A stretch of 64,000 bases of DNA from contig NC_071334.1 in NCBI RefSeq assembly GCF_027744825.2, positions 3,498,937 to 3,562,936 of the forward strand, given 5' to 3'. A program made the position numbers and the translations under genes. Source of the DNA: Synchiropus splendidus (Eukaryota > Chordata > Actinopteri > Syngnathiformes > Callionymidae). Below, piece after piece: positions 43,521 to 55,440 of the stretch; positions within the stretch are counted from its first letter, which is position 1, and each line of letters begins with the position of its first letter. The notes below the pieces were generated by a model. That model searched no databases, was not told the DNA's origin, and worked only from the letters and a program-made list of their open reading frames with translations.

Positions 43521-46500
43521 GCGTTATTTGTATTTTCTTGTTTATATTGTGGCATCCTTTTTTGTTTCCCCCCCACTGAGAAGTAAACCAGGCGTATAGA
43601 GATATTCATATATATTTTCTAGAATCAGAGAGAACACATTAATCAGAAATGGAGCAATAAATGTGTCGTTATTTTCTTGTTTGGAGGAAGAGGATGGATG
43701 AAGGAGGAGTGCAGGTTCTCCACATTCAGGCAATCATCAGGAACTGCGGAAATTTCTTAGTCGACTGTGAAAATTGTCTTTGTCTATGGCTTTCTGTCCC
43801 TGTCTGGTTCTGCTCAGAGAGCTGGGTCACAACAACGAGGAGGAAAAACTGCAAGCACTTTTGTAGTCGGCGCCCAGATGGTACTTGTGTCCTGTAGCTG
43901 TAGAAACAAGCCGATGTGGTGAGAGAGGTATTTAACTCAAGGATGGAGCACGGAGGGATACAGTGGAAGTGATGAAGATAGGTGGTTCAGGTGGGATTGG
44001 AAATGGCAGTTGGGCATGAAAGTAGAGCATTTGAGCATCACAGCAAGAGCCTGACATGAATATTGACGCAGACTTGTTGGAATTGGAAGCAGCTTAATAA
44101 AAACAAACCCCAGAGAGAGAGAGAGAGAGAGGCATCTTTTCCCCACAAGCAGCCAGAATGCTCCAAACCTTTTATCACATTTTTCAAAAGGTTCCCTGAA
44201 CATGATGTCTCTGTCGGACCATTTGCAGGCTTCCCTCTGCACATTATGTTGATCATCCACAGAAGCGAGGACACGGCTTTGGTACGAAACATGATTTTGG
44301 GCGACTCACCGAACGTGAGGAGTCAAATTCCTATTTGTCTTTGTTGGACTGAAAAGCAAACAGAACTTTTGTGTGGTGGGTGAAATGACACAGCAACATT
44401 CAGTGACAAGTGTGTAGTATTTAGTCAATCTCTTCGTGTACATTACACAGACCAGGAACAGTGTTTACAGGAAGATATTTGGATTCATTGTGACCAATGT
44501 GATGGGTAGAATCTCTCATTCATGCACTCTCAATCCCTAAAGCACGTCAAGTTTCCGTCTTTGGATCCGCTCTTTTTCTCAGCTGCCAACAGTAAACCAT
44601 TCTCTTTTCCCTTTTTTCTTTCCTTTTCTTTTCTTTTCTTTTCTTTTCTATTCTTTTCAAACATACCTCCAAGCCAAAACTGGTATGTGATCTCTCTATT
44701 CTGTTTTAGTCTCAGCTGGACAAGAGTAGCTACCCGCCTCAAAATTATTTTGGCTCCACCCATAAAGTGGTCCGACCATGACTGGGAGTCAAAAGGGTGA
44801 AGGATACTGAAGTACAAAGTCTGCGACTTGCCAACACCCAACAGTACGAGTTCACCGCTCCCGCCAAGAATGGCATCACATAAAGGGGTGTTGATGTTCA
44901 AGGCGTTTCGAGTTGTAGGGTGAACGAGACATTCTGTATAGTTATCGAATCACTAGACTTAAACAGAAGATACGAGTCTAAACACGATTATGGCAGTCTC
45001 GGCATAAATATTCTCTGTGGTTCACCACTGCCGATAGGAAGATGCACATCCTAACAACGCCCACATCCAATTCCTGTCACTGAATTCCATCCACCTCTAT
45101 CCCTCAAAGTTTCCGGACTGTCATTGACATTTAGAATCTCCGCTTGCTGCAAAATATCCTGCGGAACACGACAGATCATCTGGTTGTTGGGCCGCATGGG
45201 CCTTTATGCAGTTTTGCTTGCTATGTTTGTGTTATTCTTCATTTGTACACAAAGTTTTATGTGTTGTGCATGTACTCCTTTCACTTATTTTATCTATGTA
45301 TTTTAATTTGCGAGAGCATGGCAACACCAAGTACGGGCCAGATGTTTCCTGAACCCGCTCTGTGTTTAAGGAAGACTTTTTCTAAAGGAAAAAGACTGGA
45401 TCTGAAAAGGTGCGCATTCGCGTGGGTGAATTTCAAATCCTTCCTTCATCCTCAACCGCAACATTGCGTGCTCCCGCGAAGAACAAGACCCAACCCGATT
45501 CTCAGGAAGTCGAGGGGCAAGATGGAGGAAAGCGTCTTCCTCAGTTTTGAATTCCTGCCTTAAGATTGAGGATTACCAAGACTACCCAGAATGCTTTGCT
45601 TATTTGCAACAACAAAAATGGCTCCAAATGTATTTTCTTTGTTCATGAAGATATAGATATTACAAGAAAAATGTATTATATTAGTTCATTTTATGTATTA
45701 TTTACCTCATCGTTGGATGACATTTATTTTAATTTACAATGTTTTGTCAGTCGCAGCTGGTGCGGCAGAGCCGTGTTGGTCTGGTTCAAGTTAGTTAACG
45801 TGACAAAATGTTCATTTTTCTCTGTGGTAATGGAGTTGTTTTTTCAAGGTAGCAGCCTATTTCACATGCTCGATGATGGTTGAATATGACCAGGCGCAAA
45901 AGTCTTCTAGCAGGTGTTACAATAATGTCGTGGGACGTGATCACTCAATGAAACAACACGCAGAGCAGGACTGAAAGATGGTGTTCGCGCGATGTGATAC
46001 AATGTTTTTTTCAAATACAAAAATGTGCCGCGAAGGTGAAACAAGCTCAGCAACGACTCCCTGACTCACTGCCTCGGAACAACACGAGTGGAAATCGACC
46101 CACGTCTCACACGTTCCCTCTTTATTCGATCATTTCTATGTTGCCCATGGTGTTAACTATCAAGCGCAGCCGCCTCCGACCGTCGTCATGGCAACTCCTC
46201 AGTGCAAGGCGTGATTTACCGAACGCCACTTTTGCGCAATGCTGCCCCCTGCAGCCCGGGGGCGCATCTGCATTTAAGGTGTGTCCCATTTGTTAGTCGG
46301 ACAGAGCCCTTAACACTTGGTTTTGATTCCTAATGTTGAGGGTTAAGGTTGAGAATAAAGGAAGGAATTGGAATTCACCCCAAATTCAGGATTTCTTGGT
46401 TAGCACCGCTGACCTGGCGCCATCAAGTGGCCCGCACCAACTGCTAAGGCCGTGTCAGTGTTTCTCCCAGTTGCAATAATACTTGTTTATGTTTAAAAGG

Positions 46501-47902
46501 TTTGAAAGCCAGCAACCTCTCAGACGTCTGCTCCAATCCAGCAGCATACGTGAACAGGAATAGCTCAGCTGGTGGTTTGTTCAAGAAGTATCCAAGGAAC
46601 ATCACTCATGCCAGGGTTCAATAAACAGCACCATGCTGTGAGAAAAGGCGGGAAGGAAAGGTGAACACGGGTCAGAGTGGCTCCCAGCACACCAGTCGAG
46701 TGGCACCACGTGGTTGGTCGAATTAGGTTGGAAGATCATTGAGACCAATATTCAATTCTTTAGGGAAAACCGAAGTACAGGTGTGAAGACAAGTGAGTTA
46801 AAGGGACCCTTATGTTTTTCCATATTTTCCATGACATGTCACCTTAACACATACTCTCATGTATAAGGATGTTCATCCATTTAAGAGTCATTTTGTTTAA
46901 AAAATAATATGGAGTCTATTCTACCCTGCCTGCACCCGCTTCTTCACCTCTTTCTCACGCTCTCCATCTTTTGCTGAAGTGAACACCACAATTTTGCCAC
47001 CGACTCAAACGCCTTTTGAGAAGGAATAAAACCTTATGTCGTCCATAATGTGAAAGTAACCAGGCATCACGCTTCAAGAATGTTTCCCAGATTCCAACTC
47101 CCCGGCTGAAGAGGCAGGTCCTCGCATCGGCGACCCGAATAACACACGAGACTCGAGCGATACATTGAATGTTGCTGTGTCAAGGTGCCCAAATTGTTGT
47201 CCACGTCCAGCTCTGAAGCAGGTGAACTGGCCAGCGGCAGAGAGGAGGGTGGAGTGTGTATAGAGCATTTCACTGCCTGCCCGTACCAGATGTACTGTAG
47301 GTGCTGTATTTGTTAACAAGGAATCAGGCACAGACTTAAAACGCTGACTTCAGTATGAGTTTCTTTCCATTATGCAGTACTGTTGGGTTACTTTCATTAA
47401 TGTAAAAGCTGTGTATCTTATGGATGTTGAACGAGTGCGTGCCATGTTTGGGTGTTGTAGCCTAGAGAACTCATTGTCTTCTTCATCCTCTCCCCCTCGC
47501 TGTGACCTGAACCTAGAGGATGACATCATAGCTCAAGCGTGGTCTCTTTTTTTTGTATTTATTTTGACACAGAACATTCAGTCAATGAGTTGCTATCGGA
47601 TCATTTATGAATTTGTCGTGTCAATGAGGCGAGAGCGGGGGAATGGGAAGGCCGCAGCAGCCATTATGACCCCCAAATATATATTTTTCAAGTGAGAAAA
47701 TGTTTGTGAACGACCGCGCGAGGTCATGCTGTACATGATGATACTGTATGTGCATATGCTGAATGTACAACAAGGTAACGCAGGCATCAAACTGTGCTCC
47801 AATGTCACAACACTGCTGTACATACATCCACCATAACGCGCCAGTTTGGGTAGTTAAAGGAAAATACGACCATGTTCTGTTCAAACAGTTGCTGCTCACT
47901 AA
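43521..47902. other. Intergenic; no gene recognised
   Basis: Holds (GA)n at 44113-44131 and a (TTTTC)n tract at about 44604-44655. Short frames show no conserved domain. An upstream neighbour gene such as vac14 or il34 (mammalian neighbours of MTSS2) was looked for and not seen. Confidence 0.45.
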
Positions 47903-48316
47903 AGGCCCATTTATGCTCCCTCCATGTACGAAAATACCCGTCCGTTTCATGCGCTGTTACTGTCACTGATCACACGCTTCCTTGTGCTCTACATTTTGCT
48001 GTTCACCAATACATCCACCAGGGGGAGCAGCAAAGAGCCAAAAGGTTATGACAAACTCCAACACCAACATGGCGACTGTGGAGTCAGTATTGGCTGAAGA
48101 GGAAAGGCTATTAAATATACGGTATCACCACTGGAGGACGGAGAATTCCCGCCATTGTGATGTCTTCTTCGTGTCTCATCAGAGCTATGTATCGGGTAGT
48201 AACAGCTACACTGCCCCCCATGGTGCCCGGTGGTACTGCTCCATTGTGGAAACACCAAGGAAATGAAGGCAGAGCACAGACAGATCCTTACGTAACCATC
48301 GAGCACAAATGGGCCT
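47903..48316 (+). mobile_element. PIF/Harbinger non-autonomous element with TAA target duplication
   Basis: The left end AGGCCCATTTATGCTC and right end GAGCACAAATGGGCCT are inverted repeats (15 of 16). They are flanked by TAA at 47900-47902 and 48317-48319, the 3-bp duplication typical of Harbinger. Inside, from the ATG at 48068, a short frame reads MATVESVLAEEERLLNIRYH, like the N-terminus of fish Harbinger-derived nuclease proteins in my recollection, then degenerates. A 414-bp deletion derivative. Confidence 0.85.
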
Positions 48317-48319
48317 TAA

Positions 48320-49383
48320 GAAGATTTTTTATTTTCTTGATAAAAAAAAATCGAAGAATAAATATATATGGAGGGTTTCCATCCATCATGCTGTATTTTC
48401 AGTGAGATTTAAGCTTGTTGATGACAGAGCACTGTTGCTTTCCTTTAAACTACCCAGTCAACAGCACAAACTGCTATCAAGGTATAATGTTATTATTTTT
48501 TTTAATTGAAATAACTGTGTACTGAACTAACCATCTGAAGACTCCACTACAGACTTGTCAATGTGGCCATTTTTGAGTGTATGTTGGAACCAATAAAACC
48601 TTTGTGTAGGAACAGACGTACAAGCAGGACTGTGAATTCCCTTCCAAGCTCCTCCTTCTCACCTCCACACTGCGACTACGACACAGAAGCTGCATAGCTG
48701 CACGTCTTTGTGTTGAAAAGGATGGCTGCCAGTCAATCATGGACCTTTCTAAGAGTTTATGAGAAGTTGCAACTTCAGCACTCAGTCCAAGTCATAGCCA
48801 GTTAGCCTCTCGTGTAGTCCAGCTGAACACGTGTTGACAATATTTAACAGGGCTCATATTGTCTGTCATTTCCAACCCAGATTTTTTTTTTTTAATTTAA
48901 CGTCGAGTGTAGCCGAAACTTCCAAATGACTTGTGAAATTGTGAGACATCTTTGGCTTGCAGCGGTTTGCTGACCATGAAGCTTAACGGCTGGGAGACAA
49001 AAATGAAACCTTGGCGTAAGACAGACACACCGACATGAAAAAAAACCCAACCCATTTTGAGCACAAAGCAATATTTTCAAGCACAAATCCACAGCCGTCC
49101 TCAATAGTCGCTCTCTGTTCTCCACATTTCTCGTTCTCTCCCTCATCCAAACTGTGTTGCGATCAGATCAAAGTGGAGGTGTCATCCGCTTTGGCTGTTC
49201 GGGAGTCGGCTGGAGTTCCTTGTCGGGGTCGTGTTTTTACACCGTTTTGAATCAAAAGGTGGGAATGTTTCGGTATGTTTCATCACTTCTGGGACTCAGG
49301 TCTCAATTAATGTATTTTTCAAGTGGACTTTTTGAGTCCAATGTGCTAAATTTCAGAGCTCGGTAGGTAGCACGTTTGGTTTG
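48320..49383. other. Intergenic; no gene recognised
   Basis: AT-rich with no conserved frame and no repeat that I recognise. Confidence 0.4.
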
Positions 49384-49458
49384 TGAGGTTTCATTGACTT
49401 AGCACACAGTGCCATCTACATTAGGGCAATGTTTCATGAAACCACATCATACCATCAC
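49384..49458. mobile_element. hAT MITE fragment (copy 9)
   Basis: Only GTGAGGTTTCATTGACTTAG and CAATGTTTCATGAAACCACATC with ATACCATCAC remain. The left half is missing. Confidence 0.55.
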
Positions 49459-49552
49459 AAGCATATAACAAAGTGACACATGGTGGGTCTGTTTTTTGTT
49501 CCAACCGATCAAGCACACAAGCAACACCAGCCTGACAATAAGTCTGACTGGC

Positions 49553-50020
49553 GAAAAGGATCATCCTCCTCCATCTCCCCCTGTCCTCTGCTTCCTCTTC
49601 TCTCAAACCTACAAACCTCACGTCCTCCTTCACCACCTCCATCAATCTCCTCTGTGGCCTTCCTCTCCACCTTCTGCCTGGCAGTTCCAACCTCAACATC
49701 TTCATCTACCAATGGACTGGCTCTCTCTCTCTCCTCTGTACACGTCCAAACCATCTCCATCCAGCCTCTCTGACCTGGTCTCCTAAACACCTGAGCACAT
49801 GTGCTGTCCCTCTGATCCTATCATCATCCTGCTCTCACTCCCAGAGAGAAGCTCAGCATCTTCATCTCTGCTACCTCCAGCTCTGCCTCCTGTCTTCTCC
49901 TCAGTGCCACTGTTTCCAAACCACCCAACATTGCTGGCCTCACCAGCCTTTTGGACACTTTCCCTTTCATCCTTGCCGACACCCTTTTGTCACACATCAC
50001 ACCCGTCACTTTTCCACATT
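49553..50020 (-). mobile_element. LINE-B ORF2 3' fragment
   Basis: The reverse strand gives [74 protein letters not shown] and [14 protein letters not shown] across two frames. This extends further 5' than the copy at 13739 and overlaps the segment at the window's right edge. Frameshifted and inactive. Confidence 0.82.
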
Positions 50021-51580
50021 AGAAGTGAGAATGTGTTGCATCTGCCTTCAGGTCACTCGCCATCAAAGATATACTGGGAACACTGGAAAAGAGTGCCGGC
50101 CCAAACACAAGGTCAAACAAATCTAATCCCTTAAACCTGGACTCAAATGTATCACTGCGTTATTTTCCCGCCAAGTCAGACAGAACAGCAAACCAAATCC
50201 ATGTTTGACCGAGTTCTTTTTGGGGGCTGTCCCCAGTGGTACCGATCAAGCTGGGTCGGAGCAGAACTCCAGTTTCTGGCACACATGCTAATACACACCG
50301 TTATTTAGTTGGGCAGGGTTTGCAAGTAAAATAAATAAATAAAATATAGCTTAAAAATGGGACAGACACAAACACAGACACTGATCCCTTTTCGTTACGT
50401 TCACTACGTCCCGCTACGGGTGGATTGGGCCGTGTAAATGCTACGTCTCGATGAGCAACGCAGCGTATGTCAAATTCATTTCCAAAGTCTCAGTCATCAC
50501 CAAGCGTTTGAAAGCAAACCATATAAAGCCTGATGTTGCGATTCCCATCTGTTTATTAAACTTTTATTCATGAAGACGCAACATAGTGGTTTTAAGAGTT
50601 TTTCCTTTTTAGATCTATAAATGCATGCGTGCCTTTAATATGTATTTTCAGGGATGAGGCAATGGCTGGCTTCAGTTAGCGTTGCATCTTTGTACAAAAA
50701 CCTGTTTGAAACGACCTGAAAAACAGTTCATTCACTTGCGCATACGCTGATGGCACGACTCAGTTGGTCAAAGATCAAAGCAAACTCACCTAACATCAAA
50801 GGAAATCTTACTGAAGAACTTCGGAGATCGAATACAGTCAACTAAAACATGCTAGCATTAGCTTAATATTGCAATGCTAAATTTCAGTGTTTATTTCTGA
50901 CAATGACACTTCAGCCTGATAAAACACTTTTTTTTTGCCGTCATTGCTGCTTATCTTGAGAAAGCAGCCCACTATTTTTCCTTTATTCTTGCTGCTTGTT
51001 ATTCTCTGATCATGAAGAAAAAAGTCTCGCCCAACGGACGCCAGAAGACTTGACCCGGCAGTAAAGAAAATCAAGTTATTGCTTCTGGACAGAATCCATA
51101 AAGGAGCTCCTGAATTGCGAACTTTAAAAGTCAGCAGTTGACTTTGTGGTTTGCCGTTGAACGCTGGTTCAGTCTTGCCAAGGCTTGTAAAAGAATATAA
51201 GATGAAAAAAAAAAAGTGGGAGCGATGAAACAGTGTTGCATTGCACTTTGATGTTTAAAGTCAGGGGCCTAAAACTATAAATCCCACTTTTTTCACTCTG
51301 GAAGTCTGGCTTTCTCTGCAACCTTTCAACTGCTGTTTTAGGTTCTGGTCATTGACCTGTGACTGACAGTAAGTTTGCCTTCACGAATCGAAGATCTCTT
51401 CTGATTGTTGCCCTCATACTTATATGCAGAGTGGTCTGTAGTCTTGGTTTACATAAGGCAAGAAGAACAACTGTTCAGATCAGTCTGGGCGATGCACCAA
51501 CAAGTTTAATCTCCTTACTGACTGGTGGTTGAGGTGAGGCTCCTTCTCAAGTCCACTTGCATCTCAATCATCCTGTCAGC
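50021..51580. other. Intergenic; no gene recognised
   Basis: No exon with known domain and no identified repeat. Confidence 0.4.
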
Positions 51581-51714
51581 TCAAAATGTGATGCCTGAAC
51601 TGCTCTTCAATGAAGCCTCACATCATTTCGAAAGCAAGAGCTCCATCTAGTGGCCTCTGAAAATTAGGACATCAACCCTGCAACACTGTTTCGTGATGCG
51701 TCATCGACCCATCA
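51581..51714. mobile_element. hAT MITE fragment (copy 10)
   Basis: The right half only: TTCAATGAAGCCTCACATCA, CTCCATCTAGTGGCCTCTGA and GCGTCATCGACCCATCACG. Confidence 0.7.
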
Positions 51715-52142
51715 CGACCAAACATTAATGTAATGACATCAAAACCAAAGTGCTACTCAGATATTTGTCTTTAAAACCTTCTGGAACCTTCATCCATTAT
51801 TGGCTTCTTAGGGCAGTTTGACTTTGAATATTTGAAGAATCATCTGACATTCAGAAGCCGACAAAAAACATTTGGAATGGCAAACCAAATCTAGACGGCA
51901 TGTTTGGTTGTATGTGTTTAATAATTTGTCCGTTTTGCATCACACCTCAGCAAGGAAATTAAGTTTCATTTTTTTTTTTTTTTTCACAGTCAAGTATCAA
52001 TTCTTCCACTTGCAAATCTCTATTTATAAAAATGCTGTTCCATCCTTTTTTGGCTGAACTTGTGTAATACACAGCGCATGTATTGAGAAATCCACCTAGA
52101 TCATCAGTTCCAAAATGGCCGACTCTTCTTTCTGCAGAACAG

Positions 52143-52336
52143 TTGTGAAGGCTTGATGATGTTTCATGAAACAGCGTGCTGTTTGTTTTCAGAGGCCACT
52201 AGATGGCGCTCTTGGTTTAGAAATGATGTGAGGTTTCCTTGAATTCAGTTCAATTTTTACAGCAGACAGCGCCACCTGGTGGCCTCTGTGGCACAGAACA
52301 CTGTTTCATGAAACCACATCTACTCATTACTACTGC
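52143..52336. mobile_element. hAT-type foldback MITE copy 11
   Basis: Starts TTGTGAAGGCTTGATGATG and ends CACATCTACTCATTACTA. It has CACTAGATGGCGCTCTTGG and CAGCGCCACCTGGTGGCC inside. A LINE insertion begins about 20 bp further on. Confidence 0.8.
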
Positions 52337-52356
52337 TACCTAAAAATCCCAGAATC

Positions 52357-53268
52357 AAGGAGTTGGGTTCCAGAGCCCAGGCTGTGCGTGGAGGAGAGCC
52401 CGACTATATCGAGCCGGTACCTCTCAACCTCCCTCACAAGCTCAGGCTCTTTTCCCCCCAGTGAAGTGACAGTCCATGTTCCAGAGAATGTCCACACGGA
52501 CCAGGTCGTCGGGTCCCCCGCCCTCGACTGCCACCTGGTCATCTTTTTGGATGAGGATCAGCACCTCCAAGTCTGAGGCCATGGTTCTCGACCGGAATAA
52601 GGTGGTTTGCTCTCTCCAGGTCGGTGGAGAGTTCTTGCCCCAAGTGGCGGAGTTCAAGTATCTCGGGGTCTTGCTCTCGAGTGAGGGAAAAGGGGAGCGT
52701 GAGATTGATAGACGGGTTGGTGCAGTGGCAGCAGTGATGCGGTCGCTGTATCGGACCGTCGTGGTGAAGAGGGAGCTGAGTCACAAGATGAAGCTCTGGA
52801 TTTACCGATCGATCTACGTTCCCACCCTCACCTATGGTCACCAGCTTTGGGTCATGACCGAAAGGATGAGATCGCGGATACAAGCGGCTGAGATGAGTTT
52901 CCTCCGCAGGGTGGCTGGGCGCACCCTTAGAGATAGGGTGAGGAGTTGGGTCATCCGGGAGGAGCTCGGGGTGGAGCCGCTGCTCCTCCACATCCAGAGG
53001 AACCAGCTGAGGTGGCTCGGGCATCTGATCCGGATGCCCCTGGACGCCTCCCTGGGGAGGTGTTCCGGGCATGTCCTACCGGGAGGAGACCCCGGGGAAG
53101 ACCCAGGACTCGCTGGAGAGATGATGTCTCCGCTCTGGCCTGGGAACGCCTCGGGATCCCCCGGGAAGAGCTGGAGGAGGTTTGTGCGGATCGGGAAGTT
53201 TGGGCTTCCCTGCTCCGAATGCTGCCTCCGCGACCCGACCCGATAAGCAGCAGAAGAAGGTGAAGGTG
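52357..53268 (+). mobile_element. LINE-A insertion with 5' inversion and 14-bp TSD
   Basis: AAAATCCCAGAATC occurs at 52343-52356 and again at 53269-53282. Between them, 52357-52560 encodes on the MINUS strand an endonuclease-like segment (ELVREVERYRLDIVGLSSTH, GSGTQL), and from 52560 the PLUS strand encodes the reverse-transcriptase C-terminus ([73 protein letters not shown]). It ends GAAGGTGAAGGTG. The inverted 5' part is what twin priming yields. The centre of the polyprotein is missing. Confidence 0.85.
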
Positions 53269-53282
53269 AAAATCCCAGAATC

Positions 53283-54526
53283 CATTTTTGAATAGTATGT
53301 TCAGATGCATTTTTCCCAGTTTAAGAGTAAAAATATCATTATTCATTCATTTTCTTAATGATTATTATTTTTAGTTTGTCTTAATTCAGTAAACATAATT
53401 TGCGTAAGAAAGAGATAGATCGGTCAGTGGCGTCTGACATTGCAAATTTATCAAAATTGATGAATTTGATGATTGATGATTATGTGATCATTTTGTGTGA
53501 TATTGATCAGAAAGCGAATTTAGCTGCTTCAGTCATGTTCTGTTGGGATTGATCCACTTGACTCCCTAGTGCTGAGGTTACAGGTCGCAGATCGGAGGTT
53601 AGTTTTCAAGCTTAACCTGCCTTCTTGACATGGAACCCTTGTGGAGAAACAGAGTATCGTAGTTCTGCTCGCCATGACTTACAGTTAAAGGAGATAATGT
53701 TCACCGAAACACGGCTCCACGTTCTCTCCTGCTGGTTTAGATGATGCGAAGGCTGAAAACATCCCCCTCCATCAAGTCTATTTAGTGATGCTGTGTAAAA
53801 TTACTGTCTGCGATACAAGCCACTTGGTTACGGCTCCCACTGTTCTTCTGTTTCACATCCCACAAACAATCTGTCTCTCCTTCCTGCCGCCTGATTCCGA
53901 GAAAACGGACGGAACACACGAAAACAGGACTAATGTAGATTCTCGGAAAACAGCACAGCTTCTGAGAAAACACAAAACAAAACAACGTTCAAAAGTGTCC
54001 CAAGCCTCATCACATCTATCTCTCATATCAGGTGAGCCGGTGCAACAACCATGCGAGTCCTGACTCTTAGATTCTATCCTCTCTTATCCTTTCATTATTG
54101 TAAGTGTTCCTCTGTTCTGGCCTCCTAGGTTTTGTATTCCGTCTTCCTCTTTGTAACGCTGTCCTCCAGTCACATGCTTGTGTAACAGACCGCACTGTGA
54201 CGATCCCAGTATTAATAAAAGTTGTTCTTAAACTGTGCAGCGCTGCTGTCTGAGACCTCTTGTTGGAACACTTATTGCAACCTAGTTCTGATGTAGGCAT
54301 CTGAAGAGACACAACAACAAACTCAGACCCAGAGTCCTTCTCACCACAGATATCATTGGTGAGAGTTTCTTGTGTTGTGTATTTAAAAGCTCCATTTTAA
54401 AAGCTCAATTGAATCTGAATTATGTTCAAGAAAGACAAAAAAAGTACAATAAATAAATAAATAAATAACAGTTTCCCTTCTGGACATAGTGCGGTGAAAA
54501 AAAAACCATCCTGACTCCCATGGTGT
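53283..54526. other. Intergenic; no gene recognised
   Basis: No conserved exon. TAAATAAATAAATAAATAA occurs near 54449-54468. Confidence 0.4.
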
Positions 54527-54801
54527 CATATGTTGGGAAGGAGGACTTTTGCGTCCGATACTGACGAAAAAGGCAGCCTTCGGCGTCACATGTCTCACAT
54601 ATAAGCAATGCGACACGTGAAAAAGAAAAGAAGACAGCGGTCGGGGTTAGGGTAACATGATGGACAACGCTGTACGTTGATTCTGCATGGGGAGGAAAAC
54701 GTAAGTCCAATGATACGCTGAAGCTTAAGCATCACCATGCAACACTCAAGGCTGCTTTTGTCGTCGGTATAGGACGCAAAAGTCCACATTCCCAACATCA
54801 A
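54527..54801. mobile_element. Foldback element with about 60-bp inverted arms
   Basis: The left arm (ATGTTGGGAAGGAGGACTTT, TGCGTCCGATACTGACGAA) is matched by the complement of the right arm (GATGTTGGGAATGTGGACTT, TGCGTCCTATACCGACGAC), roughly 80% by eye. The interior is non-coding. No clear target duplication, so the superfamily is open. Confidence 0.65.
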
Positions 54802-55289
54802 TGTACCAGGGTGTGATGGAACAAAGATAAAAATAGAAGGACCAGGAACACGTAAGAAATACAGCAGGAGCTGTTACGTGAGGTGGTCAACACACACATA
54901 TGAGAACAGGGATACAAAATACACAAGTAGCCAAAGACACGGAGCAGTAATATAAATATAGAATGGAAGTCAGAGCTCTTGCTCGGTGGAGATTGTGGCA
55001 GAGCATCCCACACACATGGTCCGATAATATACAGGCTGCCATAGAAGGAACAGCAATCGAGGGCCAAATGCCAGTGTTGAACCAGACAGTAGGTGATGAG
55101 TGTGACTGCAGAGTGGTTCCAGGTGTTTGCCATGAACTGGGAAGCTCCAGACCACAGAAACATGATTGTAACATGAACATCTGACTGTGAAATTTGATGA
55201 TAGTTTCACACATTGAGAGTGAGGTGTGGATCAGTCGGGGCAACATCCGCTGTTGTGAGGATGGCATCGGTTTGTTGAGGGGAAAACTG

Positions 55290-55440
55290 AGCTGCGCTAA
55301 AAGGCAAAGCTTCTCCTGAATGAGTTGGTCAGCGTTCCGATACTCACCTGCGGTCATGACCTTTGGGCAGTGAAGGAAAAGAAACGATTATGGATGTAGG
55401 CAACTGAAATGGCTTCTCAGTGGCTTGACTCTCTGAAGGG
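55290..55440 (+). mobile_element. Very degenerate LINE-A fragment
   Basis: VSVPILTCGHDLWAVKEKKR at about 55327 aligns with [19 protein letters not shown] of the LINE-A copies. Flanking sequence is too eroded to follow. Confidence 0.45.

Noticed and set aside
52539..53072. 177-codon minus-strand frame
   Set aside because: Antisense of the LINE-A copy. No independent domain.
54653..54660. Telomere-like GGTTAGGGT motif
   Set aside because: Only about one and a half repeats of the telomeric hexamer, within a foldback element. No array.
54887..55357. 156-codon minus-strand frame with many Cys residues
   Set aside because: It overlaps another open minus-strand frame, has no recognisable domain or splice context, and partly covers a degenerate LINE fragment.
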